A DNA stretch of 64,000 nt from Paractinoplanes maris. GTDB taxonomy: Bacteria; Actinomycetota; Actinomycetes; Mycobacteriales; Micromonosporaceae. Under the pieces are notes generated by a model. That model had not been told where the DNA came from and did not search any database. It was given only the letters and a program-made list of their open reading frames with translations. Location: NCBI RefSeq assembly GCF_023544465.1, contig NZ_JALPVL010000001.1, positions 496,001 to 560,000 of the forward strand, read 5' to 3'. The position numbers and the translations under genes are program-made. Below are positions 39,900 through 48,835 of this stretch, in pieces (position 1 is the first letter of the stretch; the number at the start of each line of letters is the position of its first letter).

Positions 39900-40601
39900 A
39901 TGACTGCGATCAAGGATTCCGTCGTCCTCGTCACCGGCGGCAACCGCGGCATCGGCCAAGCCCTGGTCGACGAGCTGTTCCGGCGAGGAGCGGCCAAGGT
40001 GTACGCCACTGCCCGCGACCCGCGCACGGTGAGCCACCCGGACGCCGTCGCGCTGCGGCTGGACGTCACCGACGAGGCCTCGATCGCCGAGGCGGCCCGG
40101 CAGGCGTCCGACGTCACGATCCTGATCAACAACGCCGGCATCGCGAGCGGTGCCTCATACCTCGACTCGCCGCTGGACGAGGTGAAGCGCGACCTGGACA
40201 CCAACTTCTACGGCCCACTGCTGGTCACCCGGGCCTTCGTACCGGTGATCGAGGCCAACGGAGGCGGCCACCTGCTCAACGTGCACTCGGTGCTGTCGTG
40301 GTTCGCCGACGGCGGCCCCTACAGCGCCTCCAAGGCCGCGCTGTGGTCCCAGACCAACTCCCTGCGCCTGCACCTTCGCCCGCGTGGCATCGAGGTCACC
40401 GGCCTGCACGTCGCCTATGTCGACACCGACATGGCCGCAAAGATCGACGCCCCCAAGTCAAGCGCCACCGACGTAGCCGCGGCCGCACTGGACGGCGTAG
40501 AGACCAACGCCTTCGAGGTACTGGCCGACGAGGTGACCCGAGGCGTGAAGTCAGCCCTGTCCGGCGACCTCACACTCCTCTACCCCCAGTTGACCGCCTG
40601 A
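39900..40601 (+). CDS. short-chain dehydrogenase/reductase
   Basis: A 233-residue classical SDR: cofactor loop VLVTGGNRGIGQALVDEL, LINNAGIASGAS, the catalytic serine and Tyr-x3-Lys in SVLSWF...YSASKAALW (YSASK) and the active-site Asn in NFYGPLLVTRAF. It oxidises or reduces an alcohol/carbonyl with NAD(P). The Arg in the second part of the cofactor loop (TARD) suggests NADPH use. ATG 39900. It is divergently arranged with the TetR gene and likely its target. Substrate unknown. Confidence 0.9.
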   Translation: MTAIKDSVVLVTGGNRGIGQALVDELFRRGAAKVYATARDPRTVSHPDAVALRLDVTDEASIAEAARQASDVTILINNAGIASGASYLDSPLDEVKRDLDTNFYGPLLVTRAFVPVIEANGGGHLLNVHSVLSWFADGGPYSASKAALWSQTNSLRLHLRPRGIEVTGLHVAYVDTDMAAKIDAPKSSATDVAAAALDGVETNAFEVLADEVTRGVKSALSGDLTLLYPQLTA

Positions 40602-40794
40602 CAACCGCAAGGCGCCCCCAGCCCACCACCAGCTCGCCGGCTCGCCGTTGTCAGCCCCACCCCCATGACGATCACCCAGAAGCAGACACCTTCGCGGCCC
40701 AACCCCATCTCCCACGCACCTGACCAGGGCATCAGCGCTCTCAGGCACCCCAGTTTGGAGTCCGGGACAGCACAGGCTAGGCTTTAGTTACCGA

Positions 40795-40868
40795 CGCGGG
40801 GTGGAGCAGCTCGGTAGCTCGCTGGGCTCATAACCCAGAGGTCGCAGGTTCAAATCCTGTCCCCGCTA
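40795..40868 (+). tRNA. initiator tRNA-Met(CAT), copy 1
   Basis: A 74-base cloverleaf with CAT anticodon. Three consecutive G-C pairs in the anticodon stem (GGG with CCC) and a mismatch at the first acceptor position (C1 with T72) mark an initiator tRNA. The CCA end is not encoded (CAA follows). A terminator follows directly. Confidence 0.92.
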
Positions 40869-40874
40869 CAAACG

Positions 40875-40906
40875 AAAGGCCCTGTCCACCCGGACAGGGC
40901 CTTTCT
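40875..40906 (+). terminator. terminator after initiator tRNA copy 1
   Basis: A perfect 13-bp stem (40875-40887 with 40892-40904), a 4-base loop and a T run. It lies 6 bases after the tRNA. Confidence 0.85.
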
Positions 40907-41513
40907 GCATGCCTGCCCCGCGCAGCCCCACCTTCACGCACCCGCCGCCCGCCGATCCAGCCCGTGCGGCCCACTCCGGTGCCCCCAACCCGAGCCAACA
41001 CAAACGAGCTCGCACGCCCGTGCACGCGACGGCGCGAGCCCATCGAAGCGAACACAATGAAAGTCCCACAGGCGGGGGCACGGACGCGACTCAGGCCGGC
41101 GCCGATGCAAACACCAACGCCAGACCCCCAGCATCCACCGCAAAGGCCTCAAAGCCCGGCAGCAGAGCGCCAACGCAGTCCGGCGACGCCCCAGGGCCAA
41201 AGCGGCCAGCAAGACCAAGGTGACCCACCCAGCTTCGCCACCAGCTGGACGGGTCAGGTGCCGCTCTGGCGTGCCTCGAAGTCAGCTGACGGCAGCGAGG
41301 CGCCGCCGCCGCACAGGCGCCCCCAACACGCCCCCGGCCCAGCGAGGGCCCACCAGGCCCCAACACACCCCCCCGGCCCAGCGAGGGGGCCGCCAGGCCC
41401 CAACACGCCCCCGGCCCAGCGAGGGGCCGCCAGGCCCCAACGCGGCCACAAACTCACCCACCGGCACCACCGCACCGTGGGGTCTGGGGGCTCGGCCCCC
41501 AAGCAGAAATGCG
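40907..41513. other. repeat-rich non-coding segment between the two tRNA genes
   Basis: About 600 bases without a credible gene: all open frames overlap each other and lack codon bias. The left part is rich in CCAACACAAACGAGC-like CA motifs, the right part holds a tandem repeat (41324-41437). The segment is bounded by two inverted tRNA genes. Confidence 0.6.
41324..41437. repeat. three tandem copies of a 37-40 bp unit
   Basis: Units 41324-41360, 41361-41400 and 41401-41437 each begin with CAACAC and contain GGCCCAGCGAGGG; a partial fourth unit follows. The copies differ by small changes in C-run length. Confidence 0.8.
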
Positions 41514-41554
41514 AAGAGGCCCCGGTCCGCGCTTTCCGCGGACAAGGGCCTCTT
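41514..41554 (-). terminator. terminator after initiator tRNA copy 2
   Basis: On the minus strand a two-part stem (9 bp outer: 41514-41522 with 41546-41554; 7 bp inner: 41525-41531 with 41537-41543) with the loop at 41532-41536, just after the second tRNA gene. Confidence 0.7.
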
Positions 41555-41560
41555 GACTCG

Positions 41561-41634
41561 TAGCGGGGACAGGATTTGAACCTGCGACCTCTGGGTTATG
41601 AGCCCAGCGAGCTACCGAGCTGCTCCACCCCGCG
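41561..41634 (-). tRNA. initiator tRNA-Met(CAT), copy 2 (inverted)
   Basis: The reverse complement of copy 1, identical through the 74-base cloverleaf as far as I can compare, with the same three G-C pairs in the anticodon stem and the CAT anticodon. Together with copy 1 it forms a large inverted repeat 692 bp apart. Confidence 0.92.
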
Positions 41635-41671
41635 TCGACTCGCTAACACTAGCGCAACCCGGGCGTTGGCT

Positions 41672-41720
41672 GCAAAACAGGTCCCGGTGACCCACCACAC
41701 GTGGCTCACCGGGACCTGTT
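41672..41720 (-). terminator. terminator of the UPF0182 gene
   Basis: A perfect 15-bp inverted repeat (41676-41690 with 41706-41720) followed on the minus strand by TTTTGC. It ends a few bases from the stop codon of the UPF0182 gene. Confidence 0.8.
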
Positions 41721-41724
41721 GTGG

Positions 41725-44700
41725 TCAGCCGCTTGGTGTCGGGGACGGGTTTCCTGAGGGGTTCGCCGGCGGGGTCGCCGACGAGGACGGGTTGGCCGAG
41801 GCGCCGGGAGTGGGCGTGCCGGTGGCCGCGTTCCGGGCGTTCTCGAAGTTGTCCATCGCGGTTTCCAGCGCCTGCAGCGCCGCGCCGTACTTGGCGAAGT
41901 CGCCGGACTCCTGGGCCGTCCGGACGTCGTTGATCGCCTTGTCGACGGCGGCGGCCGCGGTCGCCAGTTCACCGGTCAGAGCCGGCGGCGGCGCGTTGTT
42001 GTTGTTGTTGTTGCCGTTGTTGTTGTTGTTCCCGCTGTTGTTGTTGCCGCTGTTGTTGTCGGTCTGGGCCTGTTTGCCCTGCGTGACCAACTGGTCCAAG
42101 CCCTGTTTGAGGTTGTCGGCGAGCACGACGTAGGTACCGCCGTCCCCGTACGACATCAGGACCTTCTGCAGCAGCGGGGCCGCGTTCTCCTGGTTGCCGG
42201 TCTTGACGTAGACCGGTTCGACGTAGAGGACGCCGCCCTCGACGGGCAGGGAGATCAGGTTGCCGTAGAGCACCTGACTCTGCGCGTTGTTGGAGAGCAG
42301 GTTGAGCTGTTGCCGGACCGAGGCGTTGTTGGTCATCTTCTGATGGACCTGGACCGGTCCGGGGATGACCGTCTGATCAGGTAGTTCGAGGACCTGGAGC
42401 ACCGGTTTGTTGTCCACGTACGAGCCGGAGATGAAGGCCGCCAGGTTCTCGCGGTTGGCCGGTGTCACGCCGGCTGTCAGCTGGAACCTGGTCTGCTCCT
42501 GCTCGGGCAGCTGCACGTTCAGATAGAACGGCGGCTGCTTCTGGTTGCTGGACGGCGCGTCCGGCGCGTTCGGCACCTGCCAGAAGTCCTGGCCGGAGAA
42601 GAACGCCTGCGGGTCGGTCACGTGGAACCGGGTGAGCAGGTTGCGCTGGACCTTGAACAGGTCCTGCGGGTAGCGGAAGTGCGCCTCGAGCGAGGCCGGG
42701 GTGTCCGCCTTCGGGATGATCAGGTCACCGCCGAAGGCTTTGTTCCAGGCCTTGAGGACCGGGTCGTTGTCGTCGAACTCGTACAGCTTGACCGTGCCGT
42801 CGTACGCGTCGACGGTCGCCTTGACCGAGTTGCGCATGTAGTTGACGTCGTCGCGGGCCAGCGCGAACTGCCCCTGACCGGTCAGCTCGTCCTGCGTCTC
42901 GGTGGCCAGGTTGATCTTCTGCGCGTACGGGTAGGACGCCGACGTGGTGTAGCCGTCGAGGATCCAGGTGATCCGGCCGTCGACCACGGCCGGGTACGGG
43001 TCGCCGTCGATCGTCAGGAACGGCGCGACCTTTTCGACGCGGTCCCGCGGCTCGCGGATGTACATGAGCCGGGAGTCGCCGTTGACCGCGTCGGAGAGCA
43101 GGAAGTTGCTCTCGGTGTTCTTGATCGCGAAGACGAGCCGGCGGAAGAACGAGCCGATCTCGACACCACCCTGACCGGAGTAGGTGTAGAGCTCCTCGGC
43201 GTTCTTGTTCTCCTCCTGCGGACGGTCGAACTCGACCTTGCGGGCCGGGTCCTCCTGACCGACGATCGCGTACTCGGAGGACTGCTCGCCGAAGTAGATG
43301 CGCGGCTGATCGACCTTGATCTCTTCGGTCGCGGCGGAACAGCCCGGCGGGCGGTCGTCGCCGAGGAAGCCGGAGACGAAGAACGGCAGACCACCACAGA
43401 CGACCTGGTTGGCCGGCGCCGCCACCAGGCCGTAGCCGTGGGTGTAGACGGTGTGCCGGTTGAGCCAGTTGCGCTGCTGCGGAGTCAGCTTGTCGTCGTT
43501 GATCTCGCGCGCGCCGACGACGTAGTCGGCGGTCCGGTTGTCGATCGAGTACCGGTCGACGTCCAGCTTCTTACCGAAGTCGTAGAAGCCACGGGACTGC
43601 TGCGACTGGGTGAAGGCCTGCGAGACCAGTTGGGGGTCTATCAACCGCGCGTTCTGAGCGCTGCTGTCGGCAGCCAGCCCGCTCGGTGGGACGACGTTGT
43701 TGGCCCGGTAGGCCTCCATCTGGGTGCCCTCGAGACCGAAAGCCGCCCTCGTCGCGTTGATCGAGCGCTGGATGTACGGCGCTTCCTTCTCGCTCAGGCT
43801 GGGCTTGACCGAGAAGTTCTGCACGGCCAGCGGGTAGATGCCGCCGATGGCCACCGCCGAGATGGCCAGCAGGGCCAGCGAAACGCCCGGCCAGACGAGA
43901 TTGCGCATCCAGGCGTTGGAGAACACGATGATCGCGATCGCCACCACGATCGAGATGTAGGCCAGGATCTCCTTGGCCGGCAACAACGCGTTGACGTCGG
44001 TGTAGCCGGCGCCGTAAAGCCCGGGCGACACGTGCTGCTCGAGCAGCAGGGCCCGCCGGTCGAGCACGTACGCCACCGCCTTGAGCAGGACGAAGAGCGC
44101 GACCAGCGAGGTCAGGTGAGCCCGCGCGGCGGTGGTCATCCGGTCGCCGACGCCTTGCAGGCGCACGCCGCCGAAGATGTAGTGCACGGCGAGCGCGCCG
44201 AGCACCGAGAGCACCACCGCGGTGAAGGCGACACCCAGCGCGTAGCGCAGCATCGGGTAGTCGAAGATGTACCACCCGACATCGACGCCGTGCTCCGGGT
44301 CCTTGACCCCGAAGCTGCCACCGTTCCGGAAGAGCATCCAGTCCTTCCACCGGCCTTGTGCGGACAGGCCGGCGAAGAAGCCGATGATCACCGTGAGCAC
44401 GGTGATCCAGGTGCCGAGCCGCGGCGCGATGATCATGCGGTAGCGCTCGAGCGTCGCTTGCTCGGCCGAGTGCGGCCGCAGCAGCGGGCGCAGACGGTAG
44501 GCCAGATAGAGGTTGCCGGCGATGATCAGCGCGACGAGCACACCGACGGACAGGAAGAGGAGGAGGCGGGTGAGGAGAACACCGGAGAAGACGTTGACGA
44601 AGTCGACCTCGTTGAACCAGAGGTAATCGGTGTACGCGTCGATACCCCACCCGAGCAGCGTGAAAAGAAGGAAGACCCCGACCAGGACGCCGACGGTGAC

Positions 44701-44742
44701 GCGACCGCGCCGGCTCATCCTTGGTAGAGGGCTGTTACGCAT
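41725..44742 (-). CDS. UPF0182 family membrane protein
   Basis: A 1005-residue membrane protein, equivalent to M. tuberculosis Rv3193c. Seven hydrophobic helices occupy about residues 15-340; a long extracytoplasmic domain follows, with family elements such as QRNWLNRHTVYTHGYG, PRIYFGEQSSEYAIVG and QALQVLMSYG-type segments. Near the C-terminus there is an Asn-rich stretch (about 920-945), then an acidic coiled part and a Pro/Ser/Thr tail. I start at ATG 44742 (GTG 44760 is possible; GGAG lies 13 nt before the ATG). Function unknown. Confidence 0.88.
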   Translation of the reverse strand: MRNSPLPRMSRRGRVTVGVLVGVFLLFTLLGWGIDAYTDYLWFNEVDFVNVFSGVLLTRLLLFLSVGVLVALIIAGNLYLAYRLRPLLRPHSAEQATLERYRMIIAPRLGTWITVLTVIIGFFAGLSAQGRWKDWMLFRNGGSFGVKDPEHGVDVGWYIFDYPMLRYALGVAFTAVVLSVLGALAVHYIFGGVRLQGVGDRMTTAARAHLTSLVALFVLLKAVAYVLDRRALLLEQHVSPGLYGAGYTDVNALLPAKEILAYISIVVAIAIIVFSNAWMRNLVWPGVSLALLAISAVAIGGIYPLAVQNFSVKPSLSEKEAPYIQRSINATRAAFGLEGTQMEAYRANNVVPPSGLAADSSAQNARLIDPQLVSQAFTQSQQSRGFYDFGKKLDVDRYSIDNRTADYVVGAREINDDKLTPQQRNWLNRHTVYTHGYGLVAAPANQVVCGGLPFFVSGFLGDDRPPGCSAATEEIKVDQPRIYFGEQSSEYAIVGQEDPARKVEFDRPQEENKNAEELYTYSGQGGVEIGSFFRRLVFAIKNTESNFLLSDAVNGDSRLMYIREPRDRVEKVAPFLTIDGDPYPAVVDGRITWILDGYTTSASYPYAQKINLATETQDELTGQGQFALARDDVNYMRNSVKATVDAYDGTVKLYEFDDNDPVLKAWNKAFGGDLIIPKADTPASLEAHFRYPQDLFKVQRNLLTRFHVTDPQAFFSGQDFWQVPNAPDAPSSNQKQPPFYLNVQLPEQEQTRFQLTAGVTPANRENLAAFISGSYVDNKPVLQVLELPDQTVIPGPVQVHQKMTNNASVRQQLNLLSNNAQSQVLYGNLISLPVEGGVLYVEPVYVKTGNQENAAPLLQKVLMSYGDGGTYVVLADNLKQGLDQLVTQGKQAQTDNNSGNNNSGNNNNNGNNNNNNAPPPALTGELATAAAAVDKAINDVRTAQESGDFAKYGAALQALETAMDNFENARNAATGTPTPGASANPSSSATPPANPSGNPSPTPSG
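41994..42062 (-). repeat. Asn-codon microsatellite in the UPF0182 gene
   Basis: About 20 AAC codons, with a few Gly and Ser codons between them, give NNNSGNNNSGNNNNNG and a following Asn run. This is a slippage-prone trinucleotide repeat, in frame, so the length can vary without frameshift. Confidence 0.8.
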
Positions 44743-44797
44743 AACCAACGGAGGCTCCACATATCAGTCGGGCCGGTGTCTCACCGTACGTCATCTG

Positions 44798-45823
44798 TCA
44801 CTCAGCCGAGCACGGCTTGGGAGTGCCGCCCCCGGTGAACGTCTTGAGTGCGGTCAGCGCGTCGTCCACCGTGGCCACCTCGGCCATCGGCAGCCCGTCG
44901 ACCGCGTTGCGCAACGCCTCGGCGCAATTGCCCTTGGGCACGAGGAACACCTGGGCCCCGGCCTTCTTGGCGCCGACCAGCTTCTGCGGGATCCCGCCGA
45001 TCGGGCCCACGTTGCCGTCGTTGTCGATGGTCCCGGTGCCCGCAATCACCTTGCCGCCGGTCAGGTCCTCGGGCTCCAGCTTGTCCATGATGCCGAGAGT
45101 GAACATCAGCCCCGCGCTCGGCCCGCCGATCTTGTCGAGGTCGATCGAGACCTTGAACGGCGCGTTCTGCTTCGTGCCGATCTCGATGCCCAGGCGCGGC
45201 ACCTTGTCCTCCGCCGCCTTGGTGGTGACCTGGGCCGTGGCGGCTTTACCGGCTCGTGTGTAGGCGATGGTCAGCGCCGTGCCGGCCGGTTTGGCCCGGA
45301 CCAGCTCGGTCAGTCGCGACGGATCGGTGACCTTGGCCCCGTCGACTGTGGTGATCACGTCGCCCGCCTCGAGGATGCCGGTCGCGGCGCTGCCGGCGCT
45401 GACCTTCTGCACCACGGTCTGCACCGGGTAGCCCAGCTTGGTCAGGGCGACCGTGATCGCGCTGTCCTGCGACTCGGTCCACTCCTCGGCGTTCTGCTGC
45501 TCGACCTGTTTCTCGGTGCGGTCGGGCGGATAGATCAGCTCGCGGGGCACCACCGCGTCGGAGGAGCTGAGCCAGCTGCTCACGGCCCACACCAGCTCGA
45601 CCTGCGACTGCACGTTCACGGTGGTCAGCCGCAACTGGCCGGCCGACGTCGTGGTCTTCGCATCCGTCACCTGGATCACCTCGGCGCCGTTGTCCGAGCC
45701 GAGTGTGTTCACCGTCGGACCGGGCTTCAGCACGACGTACGGCAGGGGTGCGGCCATCACACCGACTGCCAGCAGAGCGGTGATCAGGGCGCCGAGGATT
45801 ACGGTGACACCACGACGTCTCAT
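44798..45823 (-). CDS. membrane-anchored Lon-like serine protease with PDZ domain
   Basis: A 341-residue protein equivalent to Rv3194c. An N-terminal membrane anchor (GVTVILGALITALLAVGVMA) precedes a mixed domain, a PDZ domain (about 125-215; LEAGDVITTVDGAKVTD) and a Lon-type protease domain with the serine in KIGGPSAGLMFTLG and the lysine in FLVPKGNCAEAL, the Ser-Lys dyad. It presumably degrades extracytoplasmic proteins. ATG 45823 follows TAGTCT by 7 nt on the minus strand, with no Shine-Dalgarno sequence, so it looks leaderless. It is divergent from the zincin gene. Confidence 0.9.
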   Translation of the reverse strand: MRRRGVTVILGALITALLAVGVMAAPLPYVVLKPGPTVNTLGSDNGAEVIQVTDAKTTTSAGQLRLTTVNVQSQVELVWAVSSWLSSSDAVVPRELIYPPDRTEKQVEQQNAEEWTESQDSAITVALTKLGYPVQTVVQKVSAGSAATGILEAGDVITTVDGAKVTDPSRLTELVRAKPAGTALTIAYTRAGKAATAQVTTKAAEDKVPRLGIEIGTKQNAPFKVSIDLDKIGGPSAGLMFTLGIMDKLEPEDLTGGKVIAGTGTIDNDGNVGPIGGIPQKLVGAKKAGAQVFLVPKGNCAEALRNAVDGLPMAEVATVDDALTALKTFTGGGTPKPCSAE

Positions 45824-45913
45824 GCGCGAGAGACTATCGCCCCTGCCTGAGTTCTCTCTGAGCTGACACCGCGACGGGTCCCGAGCGGGCTTTTCGCGCG
45901 TACCGTTGGCTAC

Positions 45914-47164
45914 GTGCCTGATATCCCGTTCGGATTCTCCTTGCCGGGTGCCCAGCCGCCCGATCCCTCCGATCCGCAGCAGATGCAGCAGTTCATGGCG
46001 CAACTGCAGCAGATGTTCGCCGGCCCCGGCAGTGGCCCGGTGAACTGGGACCTGGCCCGGCAGGTCGCCGCCAGCCAGCTGTCCGCCGCCGGCGACCCCG
46101 CGGTGAACATGTTCGAGCGCCACCAGGTCGAGGAGTCGCTGCGCCTCGCCGACCTGTGGCTCGACCCGGCCTCCGCGCTACCCAGCGGCATCCGCACGGC
46201 CGCCGCGTGGAACCGCAACGAGTGGATCTACAACACCCTCGAGGTGTGGAAGAAGCTGTGCGACCCGATCGCCGGCCGCATGGTCGGCGCCATGGGCGAC
46301 CTGGTGCCCGACGAGGCCAAGGCTCAGCTCGGCCCGATGCAGTCGATGGTCGCGACGCTCGGCGGCGCGCTCTTCGGCGGGCAGCTCGGCCAGGCGCTGG
46401 GTCAGCTCGCGGCCGAGGTGCTCTCGGCGGGCGACATCGGCCTGCCGCTCGGCCCGACCGGCACCGCCGCGCTCGTCCCGGCCAACATCAAGGCGTACGG
46501 CGAGGGCCTGGAGATCCCGGAGGATCAGGTCCGCCTCTACGTGGCTCTGCGCGAGGCCGCCCACCAGCGCCTCTTCGGCCACGTGCCGTGGCTGCGGGCG
46601 CACGTGCTGAGCGCCGTCGAGACGTACGCGAACGGCATCACTGTCAATCGGGAGGCGATCGAGGAGGCGATGAGCCGCGTCGACCCCGCCGACCCCGAGT
46701 CGATGCAGGCGATGGCGCTCGAGGGCATCTTCACCCCCGAGGACACCCCGCAGCAGAAGGCCAGCCTGGCCCGCCTCGAGACGGCGCTCGCGCTGATCGA
46801 GGGCTGGGTCGGTCACGTGGTCGACAGCGCCGCCGGCGACCGGTTGCCGTCCGTGGTCCAGCTCGGTGAGGCCTTCCGCCGCCGCCGGGCCGCCGGTGGT
46901 CCGGCCGAGCAGACGTTCGCCGCACTCGTCGGCCTCGAGCTGCGCCCCCGCCGTCTGCGCGAGGCGGGTGTCTTGTGGTCCGCGGTCGCCGAGCAGCGCG
47001 GGGTCCAGGGGCGCGACGCTCTGTGGGGCCACCCCGACCTGCTGCCCACCGACGAGGACTTCGCCAACCCGCAGGCCTTCGCCCAGGGCAGCTCCGACTG
47101 GGACATCAGCGAGCTCGACAACCTGGGCCCGGGCACTGACGAGGGCGACGCCAAGCAGAGCTGA
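45914..47164 (+). CDS. zincin-like (DUF2342) protein
   Basis: A 416-residue protein equivalent to Rv3195, of the family called zinc-dependent metalloprotease or coenzyme-F420-associated protein. It starts MPDIPFGFSLPGAQPPDPSDP (split: the N-terminus is Pro/Gln-rich) and contains the family core REAAHQRLFGHVPWLRAHV, LGGALFGGQLGQALGQL and SVVQLGEAFRRRRAAGG. A canonical HExxH is absent; EAAHxxxFxH is at that place. Peptidase activity is therefore doubtful. GTG 45914 follows TACCGT by 7 nt (leaderless pattern). Confidence 0.85.
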   Translation: MPDIPFGFSLPGAQPPDPSDPQQMQQFMAQLQQMFAGPGSGPVNWDLARQVAASQLSAAGDPAVNMFERHQVEESLRLADLWLDPASALPSGIRTAAAWNRNEWIYNTLEVWKKLCDPIAGRMVGAMGDLVPDEAKAQLGPMQSMVATLGGALFGGQLGQALGQLAAEVLSAGDIGLPLGPTGTAALVPANIKAYGEGLEIPEDQVRLYVALREAAHQRLFGHVPWLRAHVLSAVETYANGITVNREAIEEAMSRVDPADPESMQAMALEGIFTPEDTPQQKASLARLETALALIEGWVGHVVDSAAGDRLPSVVQLGEAFRRRRAAGGPAEQTFAALVGLELRPRRLREAGVLWSAVAEQRGVQGRDALWGHPDLLPTDEDFANPQAFAQGSSDWDISELDNLGPGTDEGDAKQS

Positions 47165-47169
47165 GCGGA

Positions 47170-47766
47170 TCAGCCGCCGAGCAGCGCCCGAGTGTTCTCC
47201 CAGCCCTCCAGAGCCGGGTCGAGACTCGCCAGCTCGGCGGCTCCGCGCAGCCGCCGCCACTCCGGTGTCGATGACACGTCACCGGGCCGGGGCGCGTCCC
47301 GGCGGATGATCTGCGCGCCGGCCGTGTCGAGATCGTAATCGGCCAGCCAGGCGGGCGCCGGCAGCGCCGTGGCCAGCCCGAAGAGCCCGTTCCCGGGGCC
47401 GCCGGCGGAGACCGCGACAGCCTTGTTCTCGAGCGGGCGCAGCAGCTTGCCGAGGATCATGCCGGGCACGTCGGGCGCGTCGGCTGCGATCACCGCCGCC
47501 TGATCGAAGCCGTCCTCGGTGGCCGCGGTCAGCACCGGCAGATAGCTCGCGGTCGGGATCTCGTAGATCCGCATGCCCGGCCAGGCGATCTCCTTGGCCA
47601 GAGGCAGGTCGTCGGCGGTCGCGGCGACGGCCGCCTCGGCCTGGGCGAGCCGGGCCAGCAGGTCGACCACGTCCTCGGCCAGCGCCGCCCGCCAGGCCGT
47701 CAGATCAACACCGGGCGGACTCCATCGCACCGGCACCAGCAGCGCAGCAACCACCCGTCGGACCAC
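47170..47766 (-). CDS. GT-A-like hypothetical protein
   Basis: A 198-residue protein that may have a nucleotidyl- or glycosyltransferase A-type fold: FDQAAVIAADAPDVPGMILG resembles the D-x-P-D-x-P stretch of DUF2064-like proteins, followed by an acidic/Gly part (SAGGPGNGLFGLA). The N-terminal glycine-rich loop of true nucleotidyltransferases is not obvious, so I leave it unassigned. GTG 47766 follows TAGGGT by 6 nt. It converges with the zincin gene 5 bases away. Confidence 0.6.
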   Translation of the reverse strand: MVRRVVAALLVPVRWSPPGVDLTAWRAALAEDVVDLLARLAQAEAAVAATADDLPLAKEIAWPGMRIYEIPTASYLPVLTAATEDGFDQAAVIAADAPDVPGMILGKLLRPLENKAVAVSAGGPGNGLFGLATALPAPAWLADYDLDTAGAQIIRRDAPRPGDVSSTPEWRRLRGAAELASLDPALEGWENTRALLGG

Positions 47767-47819
47767 GCGTCCACCCTATCGGCGGCCGGGCCGGTGCTCC
47801 GAGCCTGTGGACAACAGAC

Positions 47820-48353
47820 TCAGTCGTCCGCGAGCACCAGACCGGTGGCCGCCGAGATGCCCTCGAGGTAGCCGCGGGCCCGTTCGGCCTTGGGGAAGCG
47901 GCTGACCAGTTCCCAGAACCGGGCGCTGTGGCTGGGGACGATCAGGTGCGCCAGCTCGTGCAGCAGAACGTAGTCGATCACCCAGTCGGGCATCTCCTGG
48001 ATCCGGTGCGAGATGCGGATCGTGCCGTCATCGGGGGTGCAGGAGCCCCAGCGGCCGTTCTGGTTGGTCACCCAGCGCACGCTGGCCGGTTGCACGCGGG
48101 CGACGTGATCGGCGAGGTAGCGGCTGGTCAGGCGACGGGCCCGGCTGAGGAGCTCGTCGTCGGTGCGCTGAATGCGCTCCTCGCGCGCGGCCAGGCGCGC
48201 CAGCATCCGCTCGACCCACTCGGTCTCCTCGGCGCGCGAGAACCGGTCGGGAATGAGCACGACAACGCGCTCTCCATCGCGGTACGCGGACACTGTGCGA
48301 CGCCGGCGCTGGCTGCGCCGCACTTCCACGACAGGCTTGCGCGTCCGGGCCAT
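47820..48353 (-). CDS. YgjP-type (DUF45) zinc metallopeptidase
   Basis: A 177-residue predicted metallopeptidase with HELAHLIVPSHSARFW (HExxH plus downstream His), preceded by the family core RWGSCTPDDGTIRISHRI and WVIDYVLLHEL. The N-terminal third is a basic beta-rich part. The active site looks intact. The substrate is unknown. ATG 48353 is the start. It lies upstream of the GT-A-like gene, same direction, with 53 bases between, which contain one DnaA-box-like sequence (47806-47814). Confidence 0.85.
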   Translation of the reverse strand: MARTRKPVVEVRRSQRRRRTVSAYRDGERVVVLIPDRFSRAEETEWVERMLARLAAREERIQRTDDELLSRARRLTSRYLADHVARVQPASVRWVTNQNGRWGSCTPDDGTIRISHRIQEMPDWVIDYVLLHELAHLIVPSHSARFWELVSRFPKAERARGYLEGISAATGLVLADD

Positions 48354-48835
48354 TACCGGCTCGCGCGGCCCAGATTCGGGTTCACGTTGAGACGCTAATC
48401 CGTGAGACCCATGTCACCGCAAGAGTACGCGCGATAACACACGCGCGATATGTGCGCTTCGTCCGCGAATAGCCGAAAAATTTTCCACGGCGGCAACATC
48501 GGGCGCGCCGTCGGCGGCCGATCGCCCAACCTAGCCCACCGGTGGAACCCACCGCCATCGTGCTCGCCGTCCCGTTTCGGCCCGTTTGAAGGCAACTTCC
48601 GGCGTGTTGCGGCACAACATCCCAAAAAGGGCGATTCGGACGGGCACACTCACCTCGTCGGTGACACCGCCGACGCCGCGCTGACATGGAACTGGCCTGA
48701 CCTGGGTAGTGGTCGCCCCGACGGGTGGCCACATCTACGTGGTCTCGGAGCGGTCCAGCGCCGAACACAGGTCGCGGCCTGCTACCGCGAGCAGGCATCG
48801 GGCCGACCCGGCCGACAACATGACGAGGAGGAACC
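48354..48835. other. intergenic region between the metallopeptidase and DUF5679 genes
   Basis: About 480 bases without a supportable gene. Visible features: a 10-bp direct repeat ACGCGCGATA at 48427-48436 and 48441-48450, an AT-rich patch around 48470-48485, and a possible promoter region near 48690-48720 (TGACCTGGGTAGTGG). An open frame across 48450-48869 has no ribosome-binding site and poor codon use and is not called. Confidence 0.4.

Noticed and set aside
40909..41563. Several overlapping open frames between the two tRNA genes
   Set aside because: They occur in many frames at once, are Pro/Arg/Ala-rich low-complexity sequence with no ribosome-binding site, and overlap a tandem repeat.
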